Shown here: positions 1-12,488 of the stretch, one piece after another
How positions within the stretch are numbered: the stretch's first letter is position 1
Layout: every line of letters starts with the position of its first letter
Source: Ananas comosus
Taxonomy: Eukaryota; Streptophyta; Magnoliopsida; Poales; Bromeliaceae
Direction of reading: 5' to 3'
NCBI RefSeq assembly: GCF_001540865.1
Contig: NC_033621.1
Coordinates: 20,231,250-20,295,249, forward strand
DNA: 64,000 bases
Translations under genes and position numbers: made by a program
Notes under the pieces: generated by a model
Seen by the model: the letters and a program-made list of their open reading frames with translations, nothing else
What the model was told of the DNA's origin: nothing
Database searches by the model: none

Positions 1-383
1 CCCATTTTAAGATTCTAACTTATAAGAGAGCTTAACATCTGTCACATGTAGGTGTTCAGATAGATTTATTGCAGGCTTGTACCCCTTATCTCTTTGTATT
101 GTATTATCCGTAATGTCCAGAGAATGCAATTTTATGTTATGACTGATAACATTTGAAGTCATGTTTTATCTGCTTTGTATATCTATTTTGTATTTCAATC
201 AATTTCGGAACTCGCTATATTTGTTATGAGAATGCCTTCACTGTACTTCTTTTCTTCTATTAATGTTTTACAAACTTCTGATCCTGTAGTACTTTGAGAG
301 TGTGCTTAGGTTTTGATTTGTTTTCTGAGTAATAGCTTAAATAATATTTCTTCGCATTTATTCTTTTATGCACTTTCATGCAG
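1..383 (+). other. intron upstream of first visible dehydrogenase exon
   Basis: AT-rich, T-rich sequence with no credible coding. It ends in a pyrimidine-rich tract and the acceptor AG at 382-383, immediately before a coding exon in phase 0. It is therefore read as intron; the missing N-terminal exon (roughly 35-45 residues judging from the family) must lie left of the window. Confidence 0.7.
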
Positions 384-3300
384 GTTGACACAGTAGCTCT
401 TGATGAGGTTCCAGACGTTATTCACAAGTACCAAATTTGTGTGGTTAAAAGTCGGCGTCTAGATTCTGAACTTATCGCAAAAGCAGCACAGATGAAGCTT
501 ATCATGCAGTTTGGTGTTGGGCTAGAAGGTGCCTGTAGTACATCCATTGCTTTTGCCCTTTGAGTTACATCTTATCTGTAAAGTGATTGATTGTAGTTGC
601 ACTTTTCAATACTATTCAGCTCAACTAGACTTTATGAATGATTTTGTAGGTGTTGATGTAGATGCTGCTACAAAGCACAAAATCAAAGTCGCAAGGATCC
701 CTGGAAGTGCAACAGGAAATTCCACTTCATGTGCAGAAATGGCAATATATCTGATGTTGGGTCTTCTGCGGAAGCAAGTAGGTTTCAATTTATTGTGCTA
801 TAACAGTAAACGCGCTTCTTTTTCTCTCAAATTTGCTCTGGGTTTTAATTTACTGGATGCCATTGCATAGAAGTTGTCTATACCATTTGTCATACATTTG
901 TTCTAGGTTAAAAAAGTATGGATAATTCCTGTACTAATACGGACTTTGTGACATAATCCCTTATCTCCTAACTTAAACTCTCAACCTTAATCCCTGATCT
1001 TCTAACTTAAACACTCAGCCTCTGAACTTTCTCGTATGTTGCAAGTTCATTTCGAGCCACAGAGAAAAATCTGGCAACAAATAACTTTTTCTATAACCAT
1101 ATATAATAATGAGTTATATAAATTGACTCGCTCATCTTGTGAGTGGAACTTTGGCAAACACTTTAACCAATCGACCTTGATGGTTCCACCTGGTCCACTG
1201 TCATTCATGACCTCATCTGTAGCTTTTAGAACTCAACCAGTTAGGGGTTTATTCAATTGAATGGTATCTGATGAACATAAAATTATTCTACATGCTATTT
1301 CAGCTATATTTTGAAACCGAATCATTTCTGTCCTCCTAGTTGAAACTTGTTTGTTTACAGAATGGAGCAGTTTTTTCATTTCAAACTTTCTAGTTGGATG
1401 CTGGGAAGAGTGTACAAAAGTCTTAGCGCACACATTAGGGTCTAACCTGGTTAAAAAAAAAAATTGTCAGTTTATATTGGGTCTTGGATAAATTTCTAAT
1501 GGAAACGATATTTCTACCCCGTTACCATTTCTACTTTTTTTTTTTTTCCTTTTTTCCAATTCTTCTATTTCTTTTCTTCACTTTTCCTTTTACTTTTGTC
1601 CTTGTTATCATATGGCTATTAGTTGTTGCATAAAGCTGAGTTCAAAAATGTCTTCTCAGCATTATTTGAGCCTTCTATTAATCTCAATAACTATTGTCTC
1701 GACTTGAAATCATATATGCGGATGTGTTTGGCTTGGGTGAGTTTAATGTAAAATTTATAATACAATTGTTGGTCAAGAAAAAGGATTAAAGAAAAGAAAT
1801 TAGCATTATAGAAGTTAGAAGTATAATCTTTGCTGTAGCCCTTTATAATTGTTTGAATCTTATAGATACGTATAATTGTCCCTGTTTGGAGTTTAGAAGC
1901 TTTCTCCAGGCCCCTAATGTCTATATATAGAAGTCTTATGGAAGATAATCTGTTGTGTAAACCAGTGATTTCATACCTTAAATTTCCAGATTGTTTCTTT
2001 GTTCTTTACCATCACTGTTAAGATTAAGTTGCTTATGCTTCAAGTTGTAAAATTGCTCCATCTAGCTCTTTAACTATCTTCTTCTTCTCTTTTTTTTTTT
2101 TTTTTTTTTTTCTTAACTTCCTTCTTTAGAAGTTAGAACTGAAATATGAGTGTATTTTATTGCAGAAGGAGTTGGAGATCTCTGTGAAGCAGAGGAAATT
2201 AGGGGAACCAACTGGAGATACACTACTTGGGAAAACAGTAGGTTTACCATATCTTTTTCATCTTGATTACTGCTCATATATATATTGGCTTATTATTTCG
2301 ATGGAAATATGGTGTTTCTTATTGAAAATTTCAAGATAGGAGATGAAGCACCAGAAAATAATTAATGGACTTCTATCATCTCTTAAGCAGTTGTCTTTTC
2401 TATCTTCCTTTGATGACATTCGAGTAGTCAAAAACTGTAGAATTATTTATTTTGGCTCTGCATCTCAAATGTAGTCTTTATTTTTCTAGCATGCTGTTAA
2501 ATTTCCTTTCTTCGAACTCTACATATCAAATTTCTATGTGGATAAATATCTCCCAAAACTTTAACGCTAAGTACTTCCCCCAACTATGTTCGCCCATATG
2601 TAGGTATTCATTCTTGGATTTGGAGCTATTGGATTTGACCTTGCCAAGAGATTGAGACCGTTCGGAGTAAAGATTCTTGCAACAAAAAGAAGATGGTCCT
2701 CGGATTCATTACCGTCAAGTGGTACAAATTAAGTTTCAATTTATTTATTCTCTTACAGTTGTCAATGTGATTAGTAAACACCCTTCTACGTCCAGATTCA
2801 AGCTTCCCTAATGATGATATCGATGGCCTTATTGACAAGAAAGGTGGCCCGGGAAATATGTATGAGTTTGCTGCGGAGGCTGATATAGTAGTTACCTGCT
2901 TGACCTTATATAAAGAGACAGTTAAGTTCTCTCTATTTTATATTATTTGGTGTTTTTACCTGAATCGTTTCTCTATAACATTCTTTGGCAAATGGTTGAA
3001 ATCTTGAAATCTTTAGGCCGGAATCGTGGATGCGAAGTTTCTCTCTTCCATGAAGAAGGTTCGTAAATATAACTCAGGATATACATTTCTGATATAGTAT
3101 TGTAGTACAGTTAACCACCTTTTGCCTCCCTTTCTTCAATGTATGAGAGCACAATCTTCCCATGTTTATATACCTTTAGTTTGATAATTTCAGCTCCGAG
3201 ATATTTACATAGATGCCCCTGCAACATCTGAATTCTCTGATATGCCGTGAAAAACTTTCTTTCAGATACACACTGGTGCTTACAAAATTGTCCCGCTTTT

Positions 3301-5485
3301 AAAATTTTTTCTGATACAAAATCAGTTCCTCTGTGGCTTTTGTGACTCACTGAACGAGTTTTTTTGTAAGAAATTGTATTTTCGAGGGCGAACACATAAA
3401 AACTCAAAATTTTGCTGGACATATATGTAAATAAATGATCTTGCAGGAAAACGTACTTGTAAACACCCCGTTAGCTTTTGAACAATGCCATGGGGAGCTT
3501 TGAGTTGATCTTTAGTCTAAATTTCAATGAACAAAACAATGCTAATTTATTTATACATTATAATTAGGACGCAGAAAACAAGCAATGGTGCCAAACAAAT
3601 TATTGATGTCTCCCTTTTTAATATTTCTTTCAAGGGATCACTTTTGGTAAATATTGCTCGAGGAGGGTTACTCGACTACGAATCTGTCCTTCATCACCTC
3701 GAATCAGGTCACTTAGGTGGGTTGGGCATTGACGTGGCTTGGACTGAGCCATTCGATCCCGAAGATCCAATTTTGAAGCTTCCAAATGTTCTCATCACCC
3801 CACATGTCGCAGGGGTCACCGAGTATTCCTACAGGACGATGGCTAAGGTACTCACACTTGCTCTTCCGTTCAAATTGCTTACTTTTCCTGCATTTTGTTC
3901 GTTGGATTAAATGCACCTGCACCACTCGAACTTTCATGCTTTTGCAAACATGCTCCTCAACTCCTACTTTTTGAAATTCACCTCTTCATGTAATAATAAT
4001 GCAACTGACCTGTTATCCCGTACGACGTTAGCTTGTTAAAGGTTTCTCATCACACGTCCATCGCATATCTAATAGAGAACAGAAACAAGTAGGGTTTTAT
4101 AGGGGCTTGATAAAATGCTGATCTCTAAATTTGAGGGTTTTTCAAAGTAAATGATGACCTACAAATATAAAATGCATATAGTTATGACTGTTTAAAAGAG
4201 ATTTACATTTATAGGGCTGGCTATAGACTTTTCGTTTTCGCGAAGCTTCCTTATTTTCTAAATTCGTACCTTTCTCTTTCTAAAATTATCTTGAAATGAA
4301 ATCCTCGCTCTTTGATAACGTTGTCGGGTACCGGTAGCTGCTTTTTTACTAATAGAAATAGATTAAAACCCCTTTATTTTATCATACTAAGTTAAGTCTC
4401 TGATAAATAACTTATTGCTAAAGTATTTACTATAGCATCATTATGTATAGTCAGAGGACAGTAACTTTTCATGTATCACCAAAAATGGCTTTTGATGTCT
4501 AACGACAATGTGCAGACGCAATTTAATTAGTTGGGTTAATTTCATACAGGTCTCTGTAAATATAGTGAATTGCAAATATATCCCTACCAAGTTCTGCTTT
4601 CATGTGTTGTTCTTGCAAAAGTTCTGATATTTTCAAATATGTCCCTGCCGTTAAGATCCATTAGAAAAAATTAGTTAACCATAGGTAAAATAATTAATTC
4701 TAGTTAGTTAATGAGGTGAATTGACTTTTTTACCCCCCTTCAATTAACAGTTGGGACTTTTGGAAGAACATATTTGTGATGACAAAAAAGTCATTTTATT
4801 TATAAAATAAACAGTGCTTTAATGGTAACTAACTTGAGGGCCATATTTGAAAATACTAGGTTTTTTGTAGGGATAATATATGAAAATTGAACTTTGTAGG
4901 GATAAATTTGTAATTCATTATGTTTGCAGGGATCTGTATGAAATTAACCCTAATTAGTTGGTTTATTTGCATGTTATTGGAATTATATTTTTCACTCGCC
5001 AAAACATCAGAGGTAAAACTTCAATTTACCCCACTGTGGTTTAGTGCATCTTCGCTTTGTCGCAATGTAGTTCAAAAAGTTATACTTAATTATCCTGTGG
5101 TTTTGTGCGTTTTCACTTTACTATTTTGTGGTTCGAAAAGTTGCAATCAACAAGCCCGTGATTTTTTATTATTATTACTTTTTCCGTAAGGACCTACAGT
5201 TAAATAAGGTACTGTCGCGTGGTTTTCAAAAAAAAAAAGATTATTTTGCTATTTTATTTGAAGGCAGATTTTTTTGATAAAACGAAAGTAAAATCATATA
5301 TTAGTTAAAAAGTGTAACTTTTTGAACCGCAACAATGCACTAAGCCTTAATACACACATTAATTTCTCGGTGTTTATTATTATTATTATTTTTCCTACTG
5401 TGGCTTTTATGTTCAGGTTGTAGGTGATTGTGCTCTCCAACTTCACTCGGGGAAGCCGTTTACAGGAATAGAAATTGTGAACTAG
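384..5485 (+). CDS. D-isomer-specific 2-hydroxyacid dehydrogenase (5' partial)
   Basis: NAD(P)-dependent 2-hydroxyacid dehydrogenase of the D-3-phosphoglycerate dehydrogenase superfamily, closest in my recollection to the uncharacterised Arabidopsis protein At1g72190; the physiological substrate is not known. Exons I infer: 384-528, 650-777, 2166-2237, 2604-2721, 2796-2920, 3017-3058, 3635-3847, 5417-5485. They total 912 nt and stay in one frame, giving 303 residues plus stop. The visible protein starts inside the N-terminal substrate domain. The Rossmann motif GFGAIG follows VFIL in the fourth exon. Catalytic residues expected for the family are present: Arg in NIARGG, Glu in WTEPFDPEDP and His in TPHVAGVTEYSYR, all in the seventh exon. 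The protein ends GKPFTGIEIVN. No transit peptide can be judged because the start is off-window. The last intron (3848-5416) contains two foldback elements. All motifs look intact, so the gene is probably functional. Confidence 0.9.
4533..4950. mobile_element. MULE-type MITE with 9-bp target duplication
   Basis: 418-bp foldback element in the last intron of the dehydrogenase gene. It starts GGGTTAATTTCATACAG and ends with the exact complement CTGTATGAAATTAACCC; the arms stay partly complementary far inward. TAATTAGTT occurs directly at both flanks (4524-4532 and 4951-4959), a perfect 9-bp target duplication as expected for Mutator-like elements. No coding sequence, so non-autonomous. Related copies occur near 17642, 20262, 22385, 23699 and 55663. 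Confidence 0.85.
5010..5350. repeat. foldback repeat in last intron of dehydrogenase gene
   Basis: The segment AGTTCAAAAAGTTATACTT near 5070 is mirrored in inverted orientation by AAGTGTAACTTTTTGAACC near 5310, and TTTAGTGCAT near 5040 by AATGCACTAAG near 5335. This is the arm structure of a MITE of about 340 bp. Ends and target duplication are not resolved. Confidence 0.55.
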
Positions 5486-6313
5486 CTCGTGGGAAGCTAC
5501 GGAAATTGATCTTTGTTTGATTTAATTTGGTTAGTGCTAATCAATAATTTCAAAAACTCAAGGTGTGTGTTAATTGCACTTAAAATGTATCTCGCGGACG
5601 GCGGCTGCGATTTTGACTCTGCCCAACTCGGCCTTTGCCAAGGTGGCCTAGTCAATTCAACAATCTCCTCTCCAGCACCTCCTGTGTGGAAATCGAAATC
5701 ACTTTACTGTACTGGCTCTGATACTACCTGTAGACTGAAAGTAGTACTAACTAATAATTTTAAAAGCTCGAACTGAGTGTAAGGATGCATCAACCCCCAC
5801 TAAATCATAGGCATTCAATAGTTAAAAAGTTAGTAGTAGACAACGGCAGATTTTTAAAATTTTTTTCATAGAGTCAATTTATAATAGAAAGAAAAATATA
5901 CAAAAAAAAAGTAAACTAGTTATTAGTATTGTATAAAAGAAGTAAATTAGTCATTAATTTTCTTTCTGTCTAGAATTTTTTTTTATTAGAATTTGTTTTA
6001 ACTTTTTAGCTACTGCTAAAAAAAAAAAGAAAAATAGTTAGCAGGTCATCGGACCCGCTATAGCATTCTTGTCTAATACGAAAATTGTGTTGGACTTAAT
6101 CTGGGGTCAACTTGGATTTCAAAGTGGGGTCGATTTATACGAAAAAAAAAGAAAAAAAAGAAAAAAAAAAGGCCCAACTAAAAAGTTTTTCTCAAGTGGC
6201 CCTACAAAATATGATATTTTGCATCATCCTTAGCAGGGTCAAGGGACCCCACCGAAATAGACCCCATCAAGCATATATTGTGCGCGCGCACGCGCGCGCA
6301 TGTGTATGTGTGT
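5486..6313. other. 3' flank of dehydrogenase gene, no gene seen
   Basis: Contains the probable 3' untranslated region and then AT-rich spacer. 6190-6290 (ending with GGGACCCCACCGA near 6245) recurs in degenerate form at 9418-9490, so it is a dispersed repeat. A purine/pyrimidine alternating tract (GCGCGCGCACGCGCGCGCATGTGTATGTG) lies near 6281-6312. No open frame has coding character. Confidence 0.5.
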
Positions 6314-6696
6314 AGAGCTAGAATATTATTGATAGTATAAGAATCGTATTTACTATTAATTTTTTTGGTCATTGGATGTCTAGGATTTAGTAGGGATGGG
6401 AGGAATAGTAATAATCCTAGGGTGAAAAAGTTGATGTAGATACTATTTGTATACTATCAATAATATACCCAAGTGAACAATAAAAGCTAGAATACTATTA
6501 ATAATATTTGACATTTTTTGCTATCAAGTTTTTAACCCTTAAATGAAAAATTGTGGGGTTAGGATGATAGTGATCCCCTAAAAATTTAAGTGGTATAAAT
6601 TATATTCAACGGTACCGATCGTCAATTTGGAGGCTCTATTATAAAAAATAAATAGATGGCAACGGAGCCCATTTGCTACCATAGTATTCCAGCTTA
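6314..6696. repeat. one or two foldback MITEs with GAGCTAGAATA ends
   Basis: GAGCTAGAATATTATTGATAGTAT at 6315 is mirrored by ATACTATCAATAATATA near 6450, and a second unit begins GCTAGAATACTATTAATAAT near 6487 and ends in the inverted ATAGTATTCCAGC near 6690. The inner arm has the motif CGATCGTCAATTTGGAGGCTCTA shared with the neighbouring foldback elements. Confidence 0.55.
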
Positions 6697-6716
6697 ATTT
6701 TATATATATATATATA

Positions 6717-7178
6717 TACTCCTAAGTCGTTTTAAATGATAGGGATCTCGAATCGATGATTGGAATTGTTAAAATTGATTTAGAGTATTTGTAACGTTTA
6801 GAAACTAAATTTCATAAATTTAAAAATTTGTTATCAAGTTGATTGAAGAGTCAAAAGATAAACGGTGAAGAATGAATAATCCTGTGAAAATAAATGTTAG
6901 ATTTTTTTTCAATTCATGATTGGAGTTATCAAATGTTATCTAGTATAAAAAATTTTCTATTAAAAATTCAAGCTGTTTGGATTGTTCTATACTGTTAAAC
7001 AACTAAACAACTTATATAGGCCGTAAAAAACCATTGATTTTGTGATCCTTCGATTACTACGTAAATAATTTTTAAAATTCACGAAATTTAGTTTTTAGAC
7101 ACTTTAAATATTCTAGATCCATTTGAAATTCCTATCATCTAAAACGACTTAGGAGGACGATGGCCTCCGTCCTCCTAA
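6717..7178. repeat. long foldback element of the CGATCGGCTCCGTTA family
   Basis: CTCCTAAGTCGTTTTAAATG near 6720 is mirrored by CATCTAAAACGACTTAGGAG near 7150, giving a roughly 460-bp palindromic element. Internal sequence matches the arm layout of elements at 7224, 8266, 20501 and 21053 but is diverged. Adjacent (TA) and (CT) tracts on both sides. Confidence 0.6.
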
Positions 7179-7223
7179 AAGGATAGTAACTAGATTCTCT
7201 CTCTCTCTATATATAGTGAGAGA

Positions 7224-7766
7224 GAGTCCGGCTGCTATACTATCAGTAGCAAGGAGGTCTCCGTGCTATCAAATTATTTTTGATGATACAGCTTCCAAAT
7301 CGAGAATCAGTTTCGTTAGACGTGATCTACATTATTGAAATATTTAGAAATCAAATTTCATATTTTTTTTCACCATTATTTGACTAGTGATCAAAAGGTC
7401 TCAAAATTAACAATTTTAATGACCGATGTGGTGCTTTTGTGAATTTAATAATGTAAAATAATTCAAATCTAATGAAATTTTTATAGAAATTTTTTTTCAC
7501 TATTTAGAGTAAGGTCAGTATATCTGATCTTAAATTCAAGTCTTTTATCATCTTTTTTATGAGACTGTTATTTTTAGCTGTTCATTTTTATACTATTCGT
7601 TTGATAAGTAAATGATGTCGAAAAATTATGAAATTTATTTTTCTAATACTTTCAATAGTGTAGATCAAGTATAACGGTGCCAATCGTCAATTTGGAAGTT
7701 ATATCATCAAAAATAACTTAGTAGCATGGAGGCCTCCGTGCTAACGATAATATACTAATCGAACTC
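7224..7766. repeat. long foldback element of the CGATCGGCTCCGTTA family
   Basis: Starts GAGTCCGGCTGCTATACT-like after a TA-rich tract and ends TATACTAATCGAACTC before another TA tract. Inner arms mirror each other: GATACAGCTTCCAAATCGAG near 7285 against AATTTGGAAGTTATATCATC near 7690. About 540 bp, no coding capacity. Insertion into TA repeats makes the exact target duplication unreadable. Confidence 0.65.
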
Positions 7767-8265
7767 TATATATATGTGTGCGTGTGTGTGTAGTTATTTA
7801 GAGGAATAAAAAAAGATGTTTGAACATTGCTTTTCCACTGTATATCATATGTATTAATTTAGCATTTGAAATGATATTTTAGAGTCTAACATTTTTATGG
7901 ATGATAAAATTGAAGAAGTGGATTAAGTAATAACAACATAAAGAGAGAGAGAAATTTTCTACAAAAATTTCATTATTGTGTGAAGTAAGATATAAAATGT
8001 GATATATTTAAGAAAGATTATTATCTGTATTTTACTCCAAACAAAATAAGGAAATTTAAAGGATTTAAGCATGAGATGCATGGAACGGCTTATCAAATTA
8101 TCCCAATCTGACATTCAGATGGACGTGCTCCGTCAATGCAATTTTAACATTCAAACGGATGGCTGGCTTTCACATTACAACAAAACTTTAGAAATCGTGC
8201 CAATGAGGACTCGTTGAGATGCTCCTCATTAAACCATTTTATGTGAAAATAATATCTAAAACTAG
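7767..8265. other. AT-rich intergenic spacer
   Basis: No open frame with coding character, no structured RNA recognised. Contains short GA and GT tracts only. Confidence 0.4.
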
Positions 8266-8790
8266 GGCTAGGCAGGCTCCTATACTTCCGAAAGTATGGA
8301 GGCTTCTGTACTTATAAGTTGTTTTCGATGATGGGACATCTAATCCGACGATCAATTCCGATAGATATGATCTACGCTATTGGAACTATTTAGAAATCAA
8401 ATTTCATAAATTTTCGACTTTATTTGCCCTGTAAAAAAGTAGCCTCAAAATGGAGGGCGGAAAATAAAAATTTTATAAAAAACAGTAATAGAAAACTCAA
8501 AATTTAAATTAGAAATATTGATCTTACTATTGATGTTAAGTAAAATTTTCTGTTAGAGCTTTATGTAATTTGGATTGTTCTTGCACCGTTTGAACTTAAA
8601 AACATGCATGCCACATCGACCGTTAAAATAGTCATTTTTAAGACCTCTTGATCACTTGGTATATAATGTCGAAAAATTATAAAATTTGGTTTCTAGATAG
8701 CTCCAATAACGTAGATTATGTCTAAGAGAGCTGATCGTCGACTCAAATGTCCTATCATAAAAAATAACTTATAAGTACGAAGGCCTACCG
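8266..8790. repeat. long foldback element of the CGATCGGCTCCGTTA family
   Basis: Arms: AGTTGTTTTCGATGATGGGACAT near 8317 and its mirror ATGTCCTATCATAAAAAATAACTT near 8750; GATCTACGCTATTGGAAC near 8370 against CCAATAACGTAGATTATG near 8702. It is followed directly by a SINE copy. Confidence 0.65.
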
Positions 8791-8945
8791 ACTCTTCCTA
8801 GAGCAAGTGGCAAAGGGCTTCGCGGTTGGTACTTATGATCCAAGTTCGAATCCTAGTTGATTCACATTTCTAGCTAATTTTATTTCTAAATGAAATAAAC
8901 GAAACAAGTAGCGTGTTATCTATTTTTCAAAAAAATAAATAAATA
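8788..8945 (+). mobile_element. tRNA-derived SINE copy
   Basis: Shares the body of the well-delimited copy at 33551: box-A-like CTAGAGCAAGTGG and box-B-like AAGTTCGAATCCTAG near the 5' end, then the GAAATAAACGAA segment and an A-rich tail. The tail grades into (AAAT)n. Not a functional tRNA because the segment cannot form a complete cloverleaf. Confidence 0.75.
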
Positions 8946-9207
8946 CAAAGCCCTTCGTATTTTCGAAAACACAGAATAAGTTGGTGTCAATCTTTGTCCC
9001 ACCCAAATCACATGTCTAAGATATGTCCAATTTAATGATGTCTTATCTCCTCTACTTTTCTAAAAAATTGTGCATTTATTCAAGGCACAAATTTCAAAGC
9101 TTGTGACTGATTCTAAAGTCTCACATGATCTAGAATAGAACCAACATGAAAATTGGCCCTAAAGGTTTTTTTTTTTTTTTTTCTCTTCTCTTTAAGTACC
9201 ACTAATC

Positions 9208-9415
9208 ACTTAAGTAGAGTAAGTCTTGTGTGCTATTAGAAGCACAGAGACATTTGTACCGCTAAGACGTTTTCGATAATAGAGCTTTCAAATTGACGAT
9301 CGGCTCCGTTAGATTTTATTTGAAGTGTTTAGAAAATAAATTTTGTGATTTTTTTTTATATCATTTACCTAGCGATCCAAAGTATTCAAAATCAAATAAA
9401 ATCCAACTAAATTTT
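9208..9415. repeat. half of a foldback element
   Basis: Contains one arm of the family, with TTTCAAATTGACGATCGGCTCCGTTAG near 9278 and ATATCATTTACCTAGCGATC near 9358, but no opposite arm, so it is a truncated copy. Confidence 0.55.
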
Positions 9416-10547
9416 TTTTTTTCAAGTGGGGCCCTCAAAATATGGTTTTTTGCATTATCTTAGTGGGTCAATGGACCCCACCGAGATGTATATGTATTCG
9501 CCAATGCATGCAAATACGCGTAATAATTATTTTAATTTATTTCGAATCAATATAAATTAGTACATTATATATCCAAAAATTTACAATAAAAATTATATTT
9601 TATAAATTCATATGTCATATTTTATTAAAAAATATTTGCAATATTCTATAATTTTTTTTATATACATTGAATATTTTTATATATTTTTGATTTTTGATGA
9701 ACCTAAAATTTAAGTATGTGTTTTAAAATAAAAGCGTTAAAATTTAACTCACATTTAGTTTAACATTTAAAATTTAATTTTGATTCACTATAATTAAAAA
9801 ATTTTAATTGTTAATTTAAATTTGATATCTAAAGTTAAATTTAATTCACGATTTAAACTCAAATTTTAGTTTTAATGTAAAATAGATCGATAGAAATGCT
9901 ATTTTTTAATAAATCGATCATAACCCTTTTTTTTTATTTGAGGTATTTTTTAATAAATTCATCATAACCATTTATAGGATAAGATTTATAGATCGGTAGG
10001 AATGTTATTTTTTAATAAATTAATTATAATCATTTATTCTTATTTTGAGATTTTTTTTTTAACTAATTGATCATAACTATTCATAAAGAAATTTTTTTTT
10101 TTGATTCCGTCTATTATTGTAAAAATTTTGATATGTTGTAAAATTTTCATATGTTTTTATATATAGTATAGATATATCAATTTTTTTTGGTATGCTTACT
10201 TAAATTATACAGTTTTTAAAATATTGTGGTGGACCCTGTTGAGACAATAATTTCTCCAATGTCACATGCTACACATTAGGTAGTTTCAAAAAATAATAAA
10301 TAAATAATAGGGAGGTTTTTTTTAAGATAGCCCCTCCTAATTTGGTTTTTGTACTTTCGCACTAAACAATTTAGTCCTCCAACTTTTATATATACTGGAG
10401 TACAAAATATATGTAATTTGAATTGCCAAAATATATGTTGATATTGCATCTAAGTATCTAACAATGGTTTGAAAATGTTTGCTTTGATAATACTAAAAAA
10501 TTACTTCCATAATATCATATTCACATATGAAAAGTACTAAAATTTAG
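9416..10547. other. extremely AT-rich spacer with a dispersed repeat
   Basis: 9418-9490 repeats 6190-6290. The remainder is very AT-rich with several AATAAATxxATCATAACCAT-like tandem pieces between 9900 and 10080 (three degenerate copies). No gene is visible. Confidence 0.4.
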
Positions 10548-11050
10548 GAACAATTACTTATATATCCCTGAAAAATTTTCGACTGTCTTTTTTACACCTC
10601 TTAGAAGGCTAATATTAAAAAGAAAAAACTTTAAATACTACCCATGTGGTTTCGCACTTTCTCATTTTAATACCTTGTGATCTAAAGTGTATTAAGTTAG
10701 TGTCATGTGGTTTCATTTTTCTCCTTTTTATTATCATTAAACTATTTTTTTTCGTTAAATCGGTGACAAAGTTAAAACTAAAGGATATTAAAGTGAATAT
10801 CGATAAATCTAGGTGGGGTATCTGAAGTTTTTTGTATATAATTTAACGAAATATTAGCGGAGAAGCTGACGAAAAAAGAAAAATGAAACTACAAGACACT
10901 AATTTGATACAATTTAAACCACATGATACTAAAATGAGAAAGTGCAAAACCACAGGGGTGGTATTTGAAGTTTACCCTATTAAAAATTCTCTTTTAACAT
11001 TCCAAATTATTTCAAATATACCACTGAGTTAAATCCTGCCAGTGAACTGT
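10548..11050. repeat. older repeat interrupted by a MITE
   Basis: Sequence on both sides of the MITE at 10622-10977 matches the uninterrupted repeat at 11695 onward (for example CAATTACTTATATA... against CAATTGCTTATATA, and CTTTTAACATTCCAAATTATTTC against TTTTTTACATTCCAACATATTTT). The host is therefore an older transposon into which the MITE jumped. Confidence 0.65.
10622..10977. mobile_element. MITE with GGGTAAACTTCAAATACCACC ends and 9-bp target duplication
   Basis: 356-bp foldback element. The left end reads GAAAAAACTTTAAATACTACC and the right end GGTGGTATTTGAAGTTTACCC, inverted relatives of each other. Both flanks are TATTAAAAA (10613-10621 and 10978-10986), a perfect 9-bp duplication, pointing to a Mutator-like origin. 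Paralogous copies: 23248-23602 and 31468-31827. Confidence 0.8.
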
Positions 11051-11051
11051 T

Positions 11052-11638
11052 AGAAACAACTATTATCTCTCTATAAAATTACTATTTTGATTTTTCAAAT
11101 ATACTCTTTTACCGTCATAATTTTTTTTATTTGCCCTTAAATTAAGGGCAAGAGTAGTACTATTTTACCTTTCATAGTACAATATAGTTAAATGTAATCT
11201 TTACTATTTTACCTTCCAAGGTGTAACTATATTATGCCCTTAAACAATATTTTTAATAGTCACAATATTTGAATTTTTTAATATAATTAATGGTGGGGGA
11301 AAAGATACTTATGAAATTATGCCAAAATATATAATGAGTAAAATACAGAATATCCTCCTATAAATATTCATTTTTTTATTTTTCTTGCTCTGACTTTCAA
11401 GAACCTATATTTTATCCCCTGAAAATTTTAAAAAAATTTTAAAAAAATTACGACATTAATAGATAGGACGAAATGACCAAATTTTTCCTAAATTATTCCA
11501 TAAGAAAGAATAATTTTTAATAAATTTTTGTAATGTTTAAAAATATTTTCGGTAAATTATCAGAACTTGACGGAGGAAGTTTAAATGCATTAACTTAAAA
11601 ATTTTAAGAGAATAAAATATAAATTTTTAAAAATTCAT
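11052..11638. repeat. segment repeated after the N at 13024
   Basis: Nearly identical to 13025-13616 (a few percent differences, small indels). The second copy starts immediately after the N. Contains no gene; it is AT-rich repeat material. Confidence 0.8.
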
Positions 11639-11694
11639 AAAAAAAAGTAAAAAATTAAATATTTACAGAGAATTACTTTCTGTATTTTAGCGAA

Positions 11695-12192
11695 TAGGCA
11701 ATTGCTTATATAACTTTGAAAAGTTTCCAGACTTTTTGATTTACCCCTCTTGGAAGAATAATATTGAAAATATCTTTTTTACATTCCAACATATTTTAAA
11801 TATATTCATAAAGTTAAAATCTGTTAATAAACTATTATTTATAAAATTACTATTTTACGCTTTCAAATATACCTTTCTATTATAACCAACTTTTTTTTAT
11901 TTTTTCTTAAGTTAGGGCTCAAAAGGTATTTTACTTTTGATTTTTTTAAATATACTTTTCTACCATCACCAATATTTCTTATTTGCCCTTAAGTTAAGGC
12001 AAAAGAGACATTTTAATTTTTTTTAACTTTGGTAGATATTTAACTCACGTTTAACTTAAGTTAACTTAACGGATAGTAACTGTAGAAGTATTTTGGAATA
12101 AAAAAGGAACATATGAGAGGTATATTGAAAAAAAAAATAAAGATAAATAAAATATTTTCAAAATTTTAAGGGATATACAGACATTTTCCCTT
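11695..12192. repeat. MITE-like repeat, uninterrupted version of 10548-11050
   Basis: Begins GGCAATTGCTTATATAAC and ends with a partly inverted GGGATATACAGACATTTTCCC. It lacks the inserted MITE and thus shows the empty target site for the 10622-10977 insertion. Confidence 0.6.
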
Positions 12193-12488
12193 TAAGGGCA
12201 TGTTTGTTTTACCGAAACTGAACTTTGGATTGAAACAGAGTTCCGTGAAAACTGTTCCTTCCCCGTTGTTTGTTTCATAGTTATGAAAGTGGAGTTTTAT
12301 TAGTTCTGCTGTTTGTTTGGTAGAAAGTATATGATGTAAAACTCTAATTTATGTATAAATAATAAATAATTTAATAAATAAAAATAATATAATTATATTT
12401 TTATATAATTAAAATTTAATTTAAAACAACGAAATTATTTTTTTATATATAAATTATAATAATACAATAATAAAATTATAAAGTAAAA

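Noticed and set aside
6281..6312. Z-DNA-type regulatory element
   Set aside because: A short alternating GC/GT tract only; nothing else supports a function.
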